Source of the DNA: Caulobacter sp. Root1455
GTDB lineage: Bacteria > Pseudomonadota > Alphaproteobacteria > Caulobacterales > Caulobacteraceae
Reading direction: 5' to 3'
NCBI RefSeq assembly: GCF_001426905.1
Contig: NZ_LMFQ01000001.1
Span: forward strand, 372,001 to 436,000
Length of the DNA: 64,000 nt
In this document: positions 17,077 through 24,673 of the stretch, piece by piece
How positions within the stretch are numbered: the stretch's first letter is position 1
Layout of the letters: each line of letters begins with the position of its first letter
The notes under the pieces: generated by a model
What the model was told of the DNA's origin: nothing
Database searches by the model: none
What the model saw: only the letters and a program-made list of their open reading frames with translations
Program-made: the position numbers and the translations under genes

Positions 17077-17859
17077 TCAGAAGATCGAATAGGCCCCGTC
17101 GATCACGAAGGTGTCGCCCGAGTGATAGCTCGAGGCGTCCGAGGCCAGATAGACGGCGATGCCGCCGAAGTCGGCGGGCTCGCCCCAGCGCCGGGCCGGC
17201 ACGCGGGGAATGACCTTCTCGGCGAAGGCGGGATTGTCCTGGGCGCCCTGGGTCATGTCGGTGGCGATCCAGCCGGGCAGGATGGCGTTGGCCCGCACCC
17301 CGTAGCGGGCGTGCTCGACGGCGACGGACTTCATCATCGAGATCACCGCCCCCTTGGTGGCCGCGTAGGCCTGATTGCGGGCCGCGCCCTCGATGGCGGC
17401 CAGCGAGGCGACGCCGACGATCGAGCCGCCCGGATCGCCGCCCTTGGCCCGCTCGACCATGTGGCGGCAGGCCTCGCGAAAGGTGAAGAACACCCCGTCC
17501 AGATTGACCGCCAGGGTCTTGCGATAGGTCTCGGTCTTCATCTCCACGAAGCTGGGCGCGCCGTAGCCGACCCCGGCGTTGGCGAACACGCTGTCGACCC
17601 GGCCCATGGCGGCCACGGCTTCCTCCATGCCCTCGCGGACCTGGTCTTCCTGCGAGACGTCGAGCACCTGGGCCTTCACCCGGGTCCCGTGCTTGAGCAG
17701 TTCGATCTCGGCGGCCTGGTTGCGTTCGGCGTTGGAGCCCCAGATGACGATGTCGGCCCCGGCCTGGGCCAGGGCGCCGGCCATGCCCAGGCCGATGCCG
17801 CGATTGCCGCCGGTCACCAGGGCCACGCGGCCGGTCAGGTCGAAGGGTTTGTAGGCCAT
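17077..17859 (-). CDS. SDR family oxidoreductase
   Basis: 260 residues, the classical short-chain dehydrogenase length. NAD(P) binding is by VTGGNRGIGLG, NAG by FANAGVG, and the catalytic set is the Ser in IVGVASLAA with YAATK (Tyr and Lys). The C-terminus YHSGDTFVIDGAYSIF is standard. The substrate cannot be read from the sequence. The start was chosen at MAYKPFDL with GGGAG upstream; the frame stays open to 17961. Two copies of CCGAACGTTTG lie just upstream and are a likely operator. Confidence 0.87.
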   Translation of the reverse strand: MAYKPFDLTGRVALVTGGNRGIGLGMAGALAQAGADIVIWGSNAERNQAAEIELLKHGTRVKAQVLDVSQEDQVREGMEEAVAAMGRVDSVFANAGVGYGAPSFVEMKTETYRKTLAVNLDGVFFTFREACRHMVERAKGGDPGGSIVGVASLAAIEGAARNQAYAATKGAVISMMKSVAVEHARYGVRANAILPGWIATDMTQGAQDNPAFAEKVIPRVPARRWGEPADFGGIAVYLASDASSYHSGDTFVIDGAYSIF

Positions 17860-17871
17860 GGCGTGTCGCTC

Positions 17872-17909
17872 CCGAACGTTTGCTCGGGCGCGGAGCGTCC
17901 GAACGTTTG
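17872..17909 (-). promoter_or_regulatory. Paired CCGAACGTTTG operator-like repeats
   Basis: CCGAACGTTTG occurs at 17872-17882 and again at 17899-17909, exactly 27 bp apart, directly before the SDR gene. Each contains the palindromic core AACGTT. The pattern fits a TetR- or MarR-type binding site pair. No adjacent regulator gene exists, so a distant one would act (inference). Confidence 0.5.
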
Positions 17910-17960
17910 TTTGAGGGGAACGGTTGTGAGGCCAAACGTCAAGGGCTCCGCCGGTGAACA

Positions 17961-18085
17961 CTTGCCCCCTACGGGTCGCTTCGCGACCGTCTTCCCCCGC
18001 AGGGGGAAGAGGAGCCGCGCGGACGCGTGCGCCCTCCGCCCCCTATGGGGGCGGACAGACCGCGAAGCGGTCAGGTGGGGGCAAG
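17961..18085. repeat. Family D repeat, copy 1
   Basis: It begins CTTGCCCCCTACGGG and ends with the complement GGGGGCAAG. Inner parts hold smaller stems (TCGCTTCGCGA, CTTCCCCC...GGGGGAAG). The left 38 bp reappears in reverse complement in the repeat at 29542-29655. It lies between two same-strand genes (Nudix and SDR). Confidence 0.82.
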
Positions 18086-18107
18086 GGGGTGAGCCGCCTA
18101 CGCTCCC

Positions 18108-18560
18108 CTACGACCCGAACCGCGCGAACGTCTCGGTGATCACCTGGCGCGTCACGTCCCACTCGACCATGGCCAGGGCCTCGTCCAGCGATACGAACCG
18201 GGCCTCGGCCGCGTCGTCGCCGGCCACGGGTTCGCCGGAGATCCAACGGGCGGCGTAGTCGATCATCACGTAGTGGCGGGTGGTCGCGCCGGTCTCGCGC
18301 GAGGTGAACAGGCCGTCGACCACGTCGACCAGGCCCAGCAGCTCGGCTTCGACGCCCGTCTCCTCGGCCAGCTCGCGCAGGGCCGCCACGACCGTGGTCT
18401 CGCCGCGCTCCAGGCGGCCGCCGGGCAGGCTCCACTGGCCCAGGCGCGGCGGGGTGCCGCGCTTGATCAGCAGCACCTGGTCGCCGCGCAGGCAGATGAC
18501 GCCGACGGTGGGGACGGGAAACGCGGAGACGGCGGGCTGGACGGCGGAAGCGGAAACCAT
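18108..18560 (-). CDS. Nudix hydrolase
   Basis: 150 residues. A full Nudix box is present at about 48-70 (GGRLERGETTVVAALRELAEETGVE), with the REU-EE core needed for metal-dependent pyrophosphate cleavage. The N-terminal strand (VPTVGVICLRGDQVLLIKRG) and the W in GQWSLPGG are typical of MutT/ADP-ribose-pyrophosphatase-like members. The substrate cannot be told from the sequence. It stands alone on the minus strand between the patatin and SDR genes, separated from both by repeats. Confidence 0.9.
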   Translation of the reverse strand: MVSASAVQPAVSAFPVPTVGVICLRGDQVLLIKRGTPPRLGQWSLPGGRLERGETTVVAALRELAEETGVEAELLGLVDVVDGLFTSRETGATTRHYVMIDYAARWISGEPVAGDDAAEARFVSLDEALAMVEWDVTRQVITETFARFGS

Positions 18561-18601
18561 GGCGCGTCAGATACGCTCGGTTCGGGCCGCGTCAAGCGAC
18601 C

Positions 18602-18627
18602 GGGGATAGGCGCATGCGCCTGTCCCC
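18602..18627. repeat. Short palindrome, family C type
   Basis: A 26-bp near-perfect palindrome running GGGGATAGGCGCA to the complement ending TGTCCCC, with one mismatched pair. It resembles the single-hairpin palindrome at 39783-39808 and the arms of the larger family C repeats. It sits just after the patatin gene stop. Confidence 0.75.
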
Positions 18628-18637
18628 ATCACGTTCA

Positions 18638-19699
18638 TCACGGAAACCCGTTCCGGAGGTCCAGGCTGGAGCTGACTCCCACCTGGGTCAGGCAATGGCC
18701 CAGCCAGTCGTCGGCCGCCTTGCGCCCGCGCTCGCGCAGGTTGGTCAGGAAGGTCCACTCGGTGTCGAACTTGCTGCCCAGCGACAGGTCGGCCAGGGCC
18801 TTGTCGGCGGTGATGGCGTGCATCAGCATCTTGCGATAACGGCCGCGGGCGTTGTCCTTCAGCAGGCCCTCGTCCAGCAGCTTCTGCACGAAGCCGATGG
18901 CCCGCAGCTCGCTGGCCAGGGCGGCGTTGAAGGTGATCTCGTTCAGCCGGTCCATGATCTCGCCCGGCGTCCTGGGCGTCTCCTCGCGGACGAACGGGTT
19001 GAGGCTGACCAGCAGGATGTCGTCGGGGGTGTCGTCGTAGAACAGCGGCCACAGCGGCGGATTCGCGAGAAAGCCGCCGTCCCAATAGGGCTCGCCGTCG
19101 ATCTCGACGGCCTGGAACACCTGGGGCAGGCAGGCGCTGGCCATGATGTGGCGGGCGGTCAGCTCGGTCTCGCGGAACACCTTGGACTTGCTGGTCCGCA
19201 CCTGGGTGGCGGCGATGTACAGCTTGATCGGCGAGCGCTCGCGCAGAGCCTTGAAGTCGATCTCGCCTTCCAGGGCGTCGTGCAGCGGGTTCAGGTTGAA
19301 CGGGTTGAACTCGTAGGGGCTCATCGACAGGGCGAAGGTCTCGGCCAGCCGCCAGCCGGGGCTGTTCTTGATCCAGTCGGTTCCGCCGGCGAAGGCGGTG
19401 GTCCAGATGCTGGTGTCGCCGAACACGTTGCGGCCGCCGTTGCGGTTGACCTGTTTCCAGAAGCGTTCGAGCCGGATCTTGGCCCCGTCCCGCCCGCCGT
19501 CCAGCAGGCCCTGGGCCAGGCACACGGCGTTCATCGCCCCGGCCGAGGCGGCGGTCACCGCCGAGATCTCGATGTCCTGCTGCTCGAGCAGGCGGTCCAG
19601 CACCCCCCACTCGAACGCCCCGTGCGAGCCGCCGCCCTGCAGGGCCAGGGTGATCGGCTTTGGGCCGGAGGACTTCTTCTTGAACGGACCGATCGGCAT
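18638..19699 (-). CDS. Patatin-like phospholipase with DUF3734-type C-terminus
   Basis: 353 residues. The patatin core holds the oxyanion glycine loop LQGGGSHGAFEWGVLDRL (residues 20-37), the nucleophile serine S52 in AASAGAMNA, and the catalytic aspartate in DGGFLANPP. The first glycine of the GxSxG elbow is alanine here (AASAG). The C-terminal third (DRLNEITFNAALASELRAIGFVQKLL) looks like the DUF3734 extension. Some such proteins act in polyhydroxyalkanoate-granule or membrane lipid turnover. A 3-hydroxybutyrate dehydrogenase gene lies immediately upstream, which fits the first idea but does not prove it. Confidence 0.87.
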   Translation of the reverse strand: MPIGPFKKKSSGPKPITLALQGGGSHGAFEWGVLDRLLEQQDIEISAVTAASAGAMNAVCLAQGLLDGGRDGAKIRLERFWKQVNRNGGRNVFGDTSIWTTAFAGGTDWIKNSPGWRLAETFALSMSPYEFNPFNLNPLHDALEGEIDFKALRERSPIKLYIAATQVRTSKSKVFRETELTARHIMASACLPQVFQAVEIDGEPYWDGGFLANPPLWPLFYDDTPDDILLVSLNPFVREETPRTPGEIMDRLNEITFNAALASELRAIGFVQKLLDEGLLKDNARGRYRKMLMHAITADKALADLSLGSKFDTEWTFLTNLRERGRKAADDWLGHCLTQVGVSSSLDLRNGFP

Positions 19700-19719
19700 G
19701 CGGACTCCGTCTTACGGTC

Positions 19720-19798
19720 GGGGACATGCCCTCGCGGCGTGTCCCCATCGGAAAGCGCCGCGCCCGCCCGTGGGGACACGCCGCGAGGGCATGTCCCC
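19720..19798. repeat. Family C snap-back repeat, copy 2
   Basis: Perfect inverted 27-bp arms at 19720-19746 and 19772-19798, starting GGGGACATGCCCTCG. It is almost the same as the repeat at 57644-57719. It lies between the 3-hydroxybutyrate dehydrogenase stop and the patatin start. Confidence 0.9.
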
Positions 19799-19800
19799 AG

Positions 19801-20598
19801 TTACTGCGCCGTCCAGCCGCCGTCGATGCTGAAGGCCGAGCCGTTGGCCGAGGCCCCGGCGTCGGAGACCAGGTACAGCAGCATGCCGTTCAGCTGGTCG
19901 AAGGTGACGAACTGCTTGGTCGGCTGGGCCGCCAGGATCACGTCCTTCATCACAGCCTCTTCCGAGATCCCCCGGGCCTTGGCCTGGTCGACGATCTGGG
20001 CCTCGACCAGCGGGGTCTTCACGAAGCCGGGGCAGATGGCGTTGCAGGTGATCCCGAAGGTGGCGGTCTCCAGGGCGACGGTCTTGGTCAGGCCGAGGAT
20101 CCCGTGCTTGGCGGCGACATAGGCGGCCTTGAACGGCGAGGCCACCAGGCCGTGGGCCGAGGCGATGTTGACGATCCGTCCGCGCCCCTGCTCCTTCATG
20201 ATCGGCACGGCCGCGCGGGTGGCGTGGAAGGCCGACGACAGGTTGATGGCGATGATCAGGTCCCACTGGTCGATCGGGAAGTCCTCGATCGGGGCCACGT
20301 GCTGGACGCCGGCGTTGTTGATCAGGATGTCCAGTTCGCCGAACTCGGCCTTGGCCGCCTTGACCATCTCGGCGATCTGGCCGGGCTTGGTCATGTCGGC
20401 GCCGTTGTAGAGCACCTCGACCCCGTGTTTTTCGGCCAGTTCCGCGCGGGTCTTCTCGATGGCGGTCATTTCGCCCAGGCCGTTGAGGACGATGTTGACG
20501 CCCTGGGCCGCGAGCGCGTCGGCCATGGCGTGACCGATGCCGCTGGTCGAGCCGGTCACGATCGCGACCTGCCCCTGCAAACCGAAATCCACGGCCAT
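19801..20598 (-). CDS. 3-hydroxybutyrate dehydrogenase
   Basis: 265 residues. An SDR with VTGSTSGIGHAMA, the NAG motif INNAGVQHVAPIEDFP and YVAAKHGILGLTKTVALE. The block ITCNAICPGFVKTPLVEAQI is characteristic of bacterial D-3-hydroxybutyrate dehydrogenases, which interconvert 3-hydroxybutyrate and acetoacetate with NAD during use of PHB or ketone bodies. The start was placed at the ATG coding MAVDFG, because GGGAG lies six bases upstream; an ATG two codons earlier overlaps that site. The phaA/phaB region of the window supplies related metabolism. Confidence 0.88.
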   Translation of the reverse strand: MAVDFGLQGQVAIVTGSTSGIGHAMADALAAQGVNIVLNGLGEMTAIEKTRAELAEKHGVEVLYNGADMTKPGQIAEMVKAAKAEFGELDILINNAGVQHVAPIEDFPIDQWDLIIAINLSSAFHATRAAVPIMKEQGRGRIVNIASAHGLVASPFKAAYVAAKHGILGLTKTVALETATFGITCNAICPGFVKTPLVEAQIVDQAKARGISEEAVMKDVILAAQPTKQFVTFDQLNGMLLYLVSDAGASANGSAFSIDGGWTAQ

Positions 20599-20647
20599 CG
20601 GCATCTCCCTGCGCTCAACGCCCATCATGCTGCAGCGCAGCATATAG

Positions 20648-20694
20648 CTCGCCCTTGCGATGGGCGAGTGCTTATAAATTCATCGTTAGATGAA
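20648..20694. promoter_or_regulatory. Two hairpins in an AT-rich gap
   Basis: CTCGCCC (20648-20654) pairs with GGGCGAG (20662-20668) across a 7-base loop. TTCATC (20679-20684) pairs with GATGAA (20689-20694) across four bases. The segment 20671-20700 is far richer in A/T than its surroundings. It lies after the yaaA stop and before the 3-hydroxybutyrate dehydrogenase gene, so it may hold both the yaaA terminator and the next promoter. Confidence 0.5.
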
Positions 20695-20695
20695 A

Positions 20696-21463
20696 TTATG
20701 GCTGGAGGCGAGCGAAAACCCAGTCGGCCGGCGTGGAAAGGTCGGCGCGATATTTGTAGCCGTCCAGGTCGAAGGCCCTGAGGTCGGCGGCCTTGTCGAT
20801 GCGGTTGTCGACGGCGAAGCGGGCCATGCGGACGCGGGCCTTCTTGGCGAAGAAGCCCAGCACCCTCAGCGTATTGCCCTTCTCTTCCTTGAAGTGGCAG
20901 GTGACGGTCGGCAGCTTCAGGGCCTTGGCGTCGACGGCCCCGAAATATTCCTGGCTGGCCAGGTTCACCAGGGTGGGGTCGGCGTGGTCCTTGGCCGCGG
21001 CGTTCAGGGTCTTGGCGATGGTCTCGCCCCAGAAGTCGTAGAGGTTCGAGCCCCTCTTGGTCTTCAGCCGCGTGCCCATCTCCAGGCGATAGGCCTGCAG
21101 GGCGTCCAGCGGACGCAGCAGGCCATAGAGGCCCGACAGGATCCGCAGGTGGTCCTGGGCCCAGTCCAGCGCCGGGCGGTCCAGTTCACGGGCGTTGAGG
21201 CCGGCATAGACGTCGCCGTTGAAGGCGATGACCGCCTGCAGGCCGTCCTCGACCTGGGCGTCGAAGGCCTGAAAGCGCTGGTAATTCAGGTCGGCCAGCT
21301 TCTCGGAGATGTGCATCAGGCGACGCAGGTCGGCCGCGGTCAGCTTGCGCGTCACCTTGGCCAGCTCGGCGATCTGCGGCTTCAGCTCGGGCGTGGTGAG
21401 CGGCAGCACCTGATCGGGCGCGGTGAAGTCCAGCGACTTGGCGGGGGAGATGACCATCAGCAT
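20696..21463 (-). CDS. yaaA: Peroxide stress protein YaaA
   Basis: 255 residues, the usual YaaA/DUF328 length. The family signatures are clear: N-terminal MLMVISPAKSLDF, AFNGDVYAGL near residue 80, LSGLYGLLRPLD, YRLEMGTRL, and the C-terminal part VLGFFAKKARVRMARF. In E. coli YaaA lowers intracellular iron and protects DNA during hydrogen peroxide stress. The start matches the usual family N-terminus exactly. It is divergent from the small membrane gene at 21569. Confidence 0.93.
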   Translation of the reverse strand: MLMVISPAKSLDFTAPDQVLPLTTPELKPQIAELAKVTRKLTAADLRRLMHISEKLADLNYQRFQAFDAQVEDGLQAVIAFNGDVYAGLNARELDRPALDWAQDHLRILSGLYGLLRPLDALQAYRLEMGTRLKTKRGSNLYDFWGETIAKTLNAAAKDHADPTLVNLASQEYFGAVDAKALKLPTVTCHFKEEKGNTLRVLGFFAKKARVRMARFAVDNRIDKAADLRAFDLDGYKYRADLSTPADWVFARLQP

Positions 21464-21568
21464 GGCGGTGCAGATAGAGCCTCGGAGCGGCCACGGCTAG
21501 TGCGGTCGGACTGGACAAGGGCGCCGCGCGCCGCGATGTTGCCGCCCCTTTCGCCGGACCGCCCGACC

Positions 21569-21895
21569 ATGCCCCAGATCCTTGGCCTCCTGGCCGCCCT
21601 GACCTGCCCTCTGGTGATGTTCGTCGCCCTGTTCCTGGTGATCCGCACCCCGGGCCTGAAATGGCGCATCGCCTGGGCGGTGCTGTGCTTCGTCGGGGTC
21701 GGGGCGTTCTGGATGCGAGCGTCGGACGGGATGTGGGGCTTCGTGCCGGCGGCGATCAACCTGCTCGGCCCCGGCCAGCAGCCGGGCTTCTACAAGGCGA
21801 CATTCCCGATCGGGGCCCTGGCCTCGATCTTCGTCTGCCTGAGCGTCCGGCGCGCCCAAGCGGCGGCGGCGAAACGGCGCCAGGAGACGGATTAG
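21569..21895 (+). CDS. Small hypothetical membrane protein
   Basis: 108 residues with three hydrophobic segments: ILGLLAALTCPLVMFVALFLVI, WRIAWAVLCFVGVGAFWM, and IGALASIFVCLSV. The C-terminus is basic (RRAQAAAAKRRQETD), so it should face the cytoplasm. No family was recognised. The start at MPQILG was chosen because the upstream open frame runs through the divergent yaaA gene. A family A repeat follows. Confidence 0.7.
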   Translation: MPQILGLLAALTCPLVMFVALFLVIRTPGLKWRIAWAVLCFVGVGAFWMRASDGMWGFVPAAINLLGPGQQPGFYKATFPIGALASIFVCLSVRRAQAAAAKRRQETD

Positions 21896-21910
21896 ACCGT
21901 CTTTTTTAAT

Positions 21911-22037
21911 CCGCTCATCCCGGCGAAGGCCGGGACCCAGATCCCATAGCGGTGTGTTGGGCTGGATTAGCTCTGAGCTTCAGGAACTCACCCCAAAGCC
22001 ATTCCATCTGGGTCCCGGCCTTCGCCGGGATGAGCGG
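21911..22037. repeat. Family A snap-back repeat, copy 3 (inverted)
   Basis: 32-bp arms at 21911-21942 and 22006-22037, with GAAGGC in place of GAATGC. The interior matches copies 1 and 2 only when reverse-complemented (for example CATTCCAT and GCTCTGAGC), so this copy stands in the opposite direction. It lies between convergent genes. Confidence 0.9.
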
Positions 22038-22042
22038 AAAAA

Positions 22043-23452
22043 TTAGAACAGCACGCGCGGGTTCATGATCCGCTTGGGGTCCAGGGCCGCGCGGACGGCG
22101 CGCAGGGCCTCGACCTCGACGGCGCCCTTGTAGCGCAGGGCCTCGACCGACTTCATCGCCCCCAGGCCGTGCTCGGCGCTGATCGAGCCGTTCATCGAAG
22201 CGACGATGTCGTGGACGATCCGAGCGCCCTCGTCGCGCAGGGCGTCGTGCGGGTCGTCCGCCGCGCCGTCGGCCCGCAGCACGTCGTAGTGGACGTTGCC
22301 GTCGCCGACATGGCCGAAGGCCACCACCCGCACGCCCGGCCACCGGGCCTCGACCGCCGCGGTGGCCTGGTCGATGAAGTCGGCCACCTTGGACACCGGC
22401 ACCGAGACATCGTGCTTCCAGGCCGCCCCCTCGGGCTTCTGGCCGCCGGACTGGTTCTCGCGCACCGCCCAGAAGGCGTGGGCCTGGGCTTGCGTCTGGG
22501 CGATCGCGGCGTCCTGGATCAGGCCGGTCTCCAGCGCGCCGGCCAGCAGCCGCTCCATGGCCGCCTCGGCCGCGCCGGGCTCGCCCGAGGCGGTCTCGAT
22601 CAGCACGTACCAGGGATGCACCGCCTCCAGCGGCTCGCGCAGGCCCGGTATGTGCTTAAGCGCGAAAGCGACACCCAAGCGGCTCATCAGCTCGAAGGCC
22701 TCGACCGCGCCGCCGGTCTCGTCCTTGGCCCTGGCCAGCAGGGCGATGGCGTCATGCGGCGTGGCGACGGCGGCGACGGCCACGCAGCGCGAGGCCAGCA
22801 GCGGATAGAGCTTCAGGCTGGCGGCGGTGATGATCCCCAGCGTGCCCTCGGCCCCGATCAGCAGGTGCTTGAGGTCATAGCCGGTGTTGTCCTTGCGCAG
22901 CCGCTTCAGACCGTTCCAGACCTCGCCATTGGGCAGCACCGCCTCGATCCCCAGGATCTGCTCGCGCATGACGCCATAGCGCAGCACCGCCGTGCCGCCG
23001 GCGTTGGTCGAAGCCAGGCCGCCGATCGTGCACGAGCCTTCCGAGGCCAGGCTCAGCGGGAAGCGGCGATTGACGCTCAGGGCCACCTCGTGGGCCTTGG
23101 CCAGGGTGACCCCGGCCTCCAGCACCATGACGTCGTCGAAGGCGTCGACGTCCCGCACTACAGTCAGCTTTTCGGTCGAGAGAAGGATCTCGCCCTGCGG
23201 GATCTGGCCGGCGACCAGGCCGGTGTTGCCGCCCTGCGGGGTGATCGCCACGCCTTCGGCCGCGCAGATGCCGACCACCGCGGCGACCTGATCCGTCGAG
23301 CGCGGCAGGGCCAGCAGTGGGGTCTGGCCGGACCACCGCCCGCGCCACTCCCGCAGCTTGGGCGCCAGCCGGTCGGGATCCTGGCTCCACCCGCCCTCGC
23401 CGAGCACGGCCTTGAGGCGGGAGACGACATCAGCGGGAACGGGCTTGGTCAT
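22043..23452 (-). CDS. FAD-linked 2-hydroxyacid dehydrogenase (GlcD/D2HGDH type)
   Basis: 469 residues. A PCMH-type FAD-binding domain spans residues 40-220, with the signature PQGGNTGLVAGQ, SCTIGGLASTNAGGTAVLRYG and LLIGAEGTLGIITAASL. The FAD-linked oxidase C-terminal domain has HVGDGNVHYDV and the terminal SAEHGLGAMK that binds metal and substrate. This pattern fits D-lactate, D-2-hydroxyglutarate or glycolate dehydrogenases; the exact acid cannot be told. No GlcE or GlcF genes are adjacent, which favours a single-subunit D-2-hydroxyglutarate or D-lactate enzyme. Confidence 0.9.
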   Translation of the reverse strand: MTKPVPADVVSRLKAVLGEGGWSQDPDRLAPKLREWRGRWSGQTPLLALPRSTDQVAAVVGICAAEGVAITPQGGNTGLVAGQIPQGEILLSTEKLTVVRDVDAFDDVMVLEAGVTLAKAHEVALSVNRRFPLSLASEGSCTIGGLASTNAGGTAVLRYGVMREQILGIEAVLPNGEVWNGLKRLRKDNTGYDLKHLLIGAEGTLGIITAASLKLYPLLASRCVAVAAVATPHDAIALLARAKDETGGAVEAFELMSRLGVAFALKHIPGLREPLEAVHPWYVLIETASGEPGAAEAAMERLLAGALETGLIQDAAIAQTQAQAHAFWAVRENQSGGQKPEGAAWKHDVSVPVSKVADFIDQATAAVEARWPGVRVVAFGHVGDGNVHYDVLRADGAADDPHDALRDEGARIVHDIVASMNGSISAEHGLGAMKSVEALRYKGAVEVEALRAVRAALDPKRIMNPRVLF

Positions 23453-23487
23453 GGTCGCGGAGGATACGCTTCTGGATACCGTGCTGT

Positions 23488-23499
23488 CAGTATATACTG
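23488..23499. promoter_or_regulatory. VapB operator palindrome
   Basis: CAGTATATACTG is a perfect 12-bp palindrome 21 bp before the vapB start. Related TATAC appears again at 23505-23509. VapB antitoxins normally bind such sites to repress their own operon. Confidence 0.6.
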
Positions 23500-23519
23500 C
23501 GGGCTATACGGAGGCGCCG

Positions 23520-23798
23520 ATGGGCATCCTGATCAAGAACCCGGAGGCCGAGCGCGCTGTCCGCGAACTGGCCGAACTGACCGGCGAGAGCCTGACCACC
23601 GCCGTGGAAATCGCGGTGAAGGAGCGGCTCGAGGCCAAGCGCGCAACGCCGCCGAAGCACAAGCCGCGCAGCGTCGCGGAGATGCGCGCCATCACCTGGA
23701 AGTACCTGACGCCGGAAGCGCGCGCCGGCCTCATCCCGCCCATCACCAAGGCCGACTTCGACGCGCTCAACGCCATCCCGGGTGTCGACGACGAATGA
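23520..23798 (+). CDS. vapB: VapB-type antitoxin
   Basis: 92 residues. The N-terminal block MGILIKNPEAERAVRELAELTGESLTTAVEIAVKERLE is the ribbon-helix-helix-like DNA-binding part of the VapB/PSK (PF07704) antitoxins. The rest would wrap the toxin. Its stop overlaps the toxin start in ATGA, the usual coupling that keeps antitoxin in excess. A palindromic operator lies just upstream, so autoregulation by the VapBC complex is likely. Confidence 0.9.
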   Translation: MGILIKNPEAERAVRELAELTGESLTTAVEIAVKERLEAKRATPPKHKPRSVAEMRAITWKYLTPEARAGLIPPITKADFDALNAIPGVDDE

Positions 23799-24190
23799 GA
23801 CTCGTCGTCGACACCTCGGCCCTCGTAGCGATCGCGACCGAGGAACCGGAATGCGACTCGTTCATCGAGCAGTTGGAAGCCGCCGACGAAAACCTGATCT
23901 CGCCCATGAACTACGTCGAGGCGGGCGTGGTGCTGACCACGCACGGCCTATTCACCTCGCGCGACGCGATCGACGCCTGGCTCGCGGACTATCGTGTCCA
24001 GATCGCGCGGGAGCCGGCGATCGAGGCCGCCGCCCTCGACGCCTATCTGAAATTTGGCAAGGGGCGGCACCCCGCGAAGCTGAACCTCGCCGACTGCTTC
24101 GCCTACGCCCTGGCCAAGTCGCTGGACGCGCCGCTGCTTTACAAAGGCGATGACTTTCCGCTGACGGACGTGCGCTCGGCGCTCGATTAG
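23795..24190 (+). CDS. vapC: VapC toxin, PIN-domain ribonuclease
   Basis: 131 residues, one PIN domain. The acidic residues expected to hold magnesium are present: D6 (VVDTSALVAI), E42 (NYVEAGVV), D100 (LNLADCFAYALAK) and D119 or D120 (YKGDDFPLTDV). All four are intact, so the toxin should be active. VapC enzymes usually cleave tRNA or rRNA. The pair stands between a flavoenzyme and a repeat, with no other mobile genes nearby. Confidence 0.93.
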   Translation: MRLVVDTSALVAIATEEPECDSFIEQLEAADENLISPMNYVEAGVVLTTHGLFTSRDAIDAWLADYRVQIAREPAIEAAALDAYLKFGKGRHPAKLNLADCFAYALAKSLDAPLLYKGDDFPLTDVRSALD

Positions 24191-24227
24191 ACGCTGTGGG
24201 CCGCTCGGCGTCACGGCGCGAATTCCC

Positions 24228-24308
24228 CGTCCTTCGACAAGCTCAGGATGAGGAATTCGAACGCCGACGCCGCAGCAGCAGCCCTCATCCTGAGCTTGTC
24301 GAAGGACG
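24228..24308. repeat. Family G snap-back repeat, copy 1
   Basis: Perfect 26-bp arms at 24228-24253 and 24283-24308 start CGTCCTTCGACAAGCTCAG. It lies between the convergent vapC and the 105-residue gene. The longer repeat at 55306-55412 shares CGTCCTTCGA and CTCAGGATGAGG. Confidence 0.9.
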
Positions 24309-24350
24309 AGGGCGGCCCGCAGGCGCTCGCCTCCTTGCCGTCTACAGAGC

Positions 24351-24668
24351 CTACCCCGCAGCCGGGTCCGGCATGCCCCGAACGTCGCGCCAGTATTCCT
24401 CGCGCACGTCGTCGTCGATCACCGGGGGTTCGCCCGCGCCCTTGTAGAGGCGGTCGTCGCCGGCCTTGCGCGCCTTGGCGATCCAGAAAGGCTGACCGGT
24501 TTCGGTATCGCTGAAGTTGGCTTTCAGCCCCGAATTCCGCAGCGCCTCGAACGTACGGCCGCCGTAGTAGAGGGTTTCGCCGGTCTTGGAGAACCTGACG
24601 CGTCCGATCCGCGCCGGACCGTTCAGCCCCTTGGACTTGTCCTCGAGATACATGATGCGGAATTTCAT
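24351..24668 (-). CDS. Conserved hypothetical protein, 105 aa
   Basis: 105 residues, charged and soluble. Residues 1-70 look like a short all-beta domain: MKFRIMYLEDKSKGLNG, RIGRVRFSKTGETLYYGGR, TGQPFWIAKARKAGDDRLY. The end is VIDDDVREEYWRDVRG. I have seen similar proteins across many bacteria, annotated only as hypothetical, and give no function. It starts five bases after the sua5 stop with AGGATAGAG as a ribosome site, so it is co-transcribed with that tRNA-modification gene. Confidence 0.8.
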   Translation of the reverse strand: MKFRIMYLEDKSKGLNGPARIGRVRFSKTGETLYYGGRTFEALRNSGLKANFSDTETGQPFWIAKARKAGDDRLYKGAGEPPVIDDDVREEYWRDVRGMPDPAAG

Positions 24669-24673
24669 CGGCT

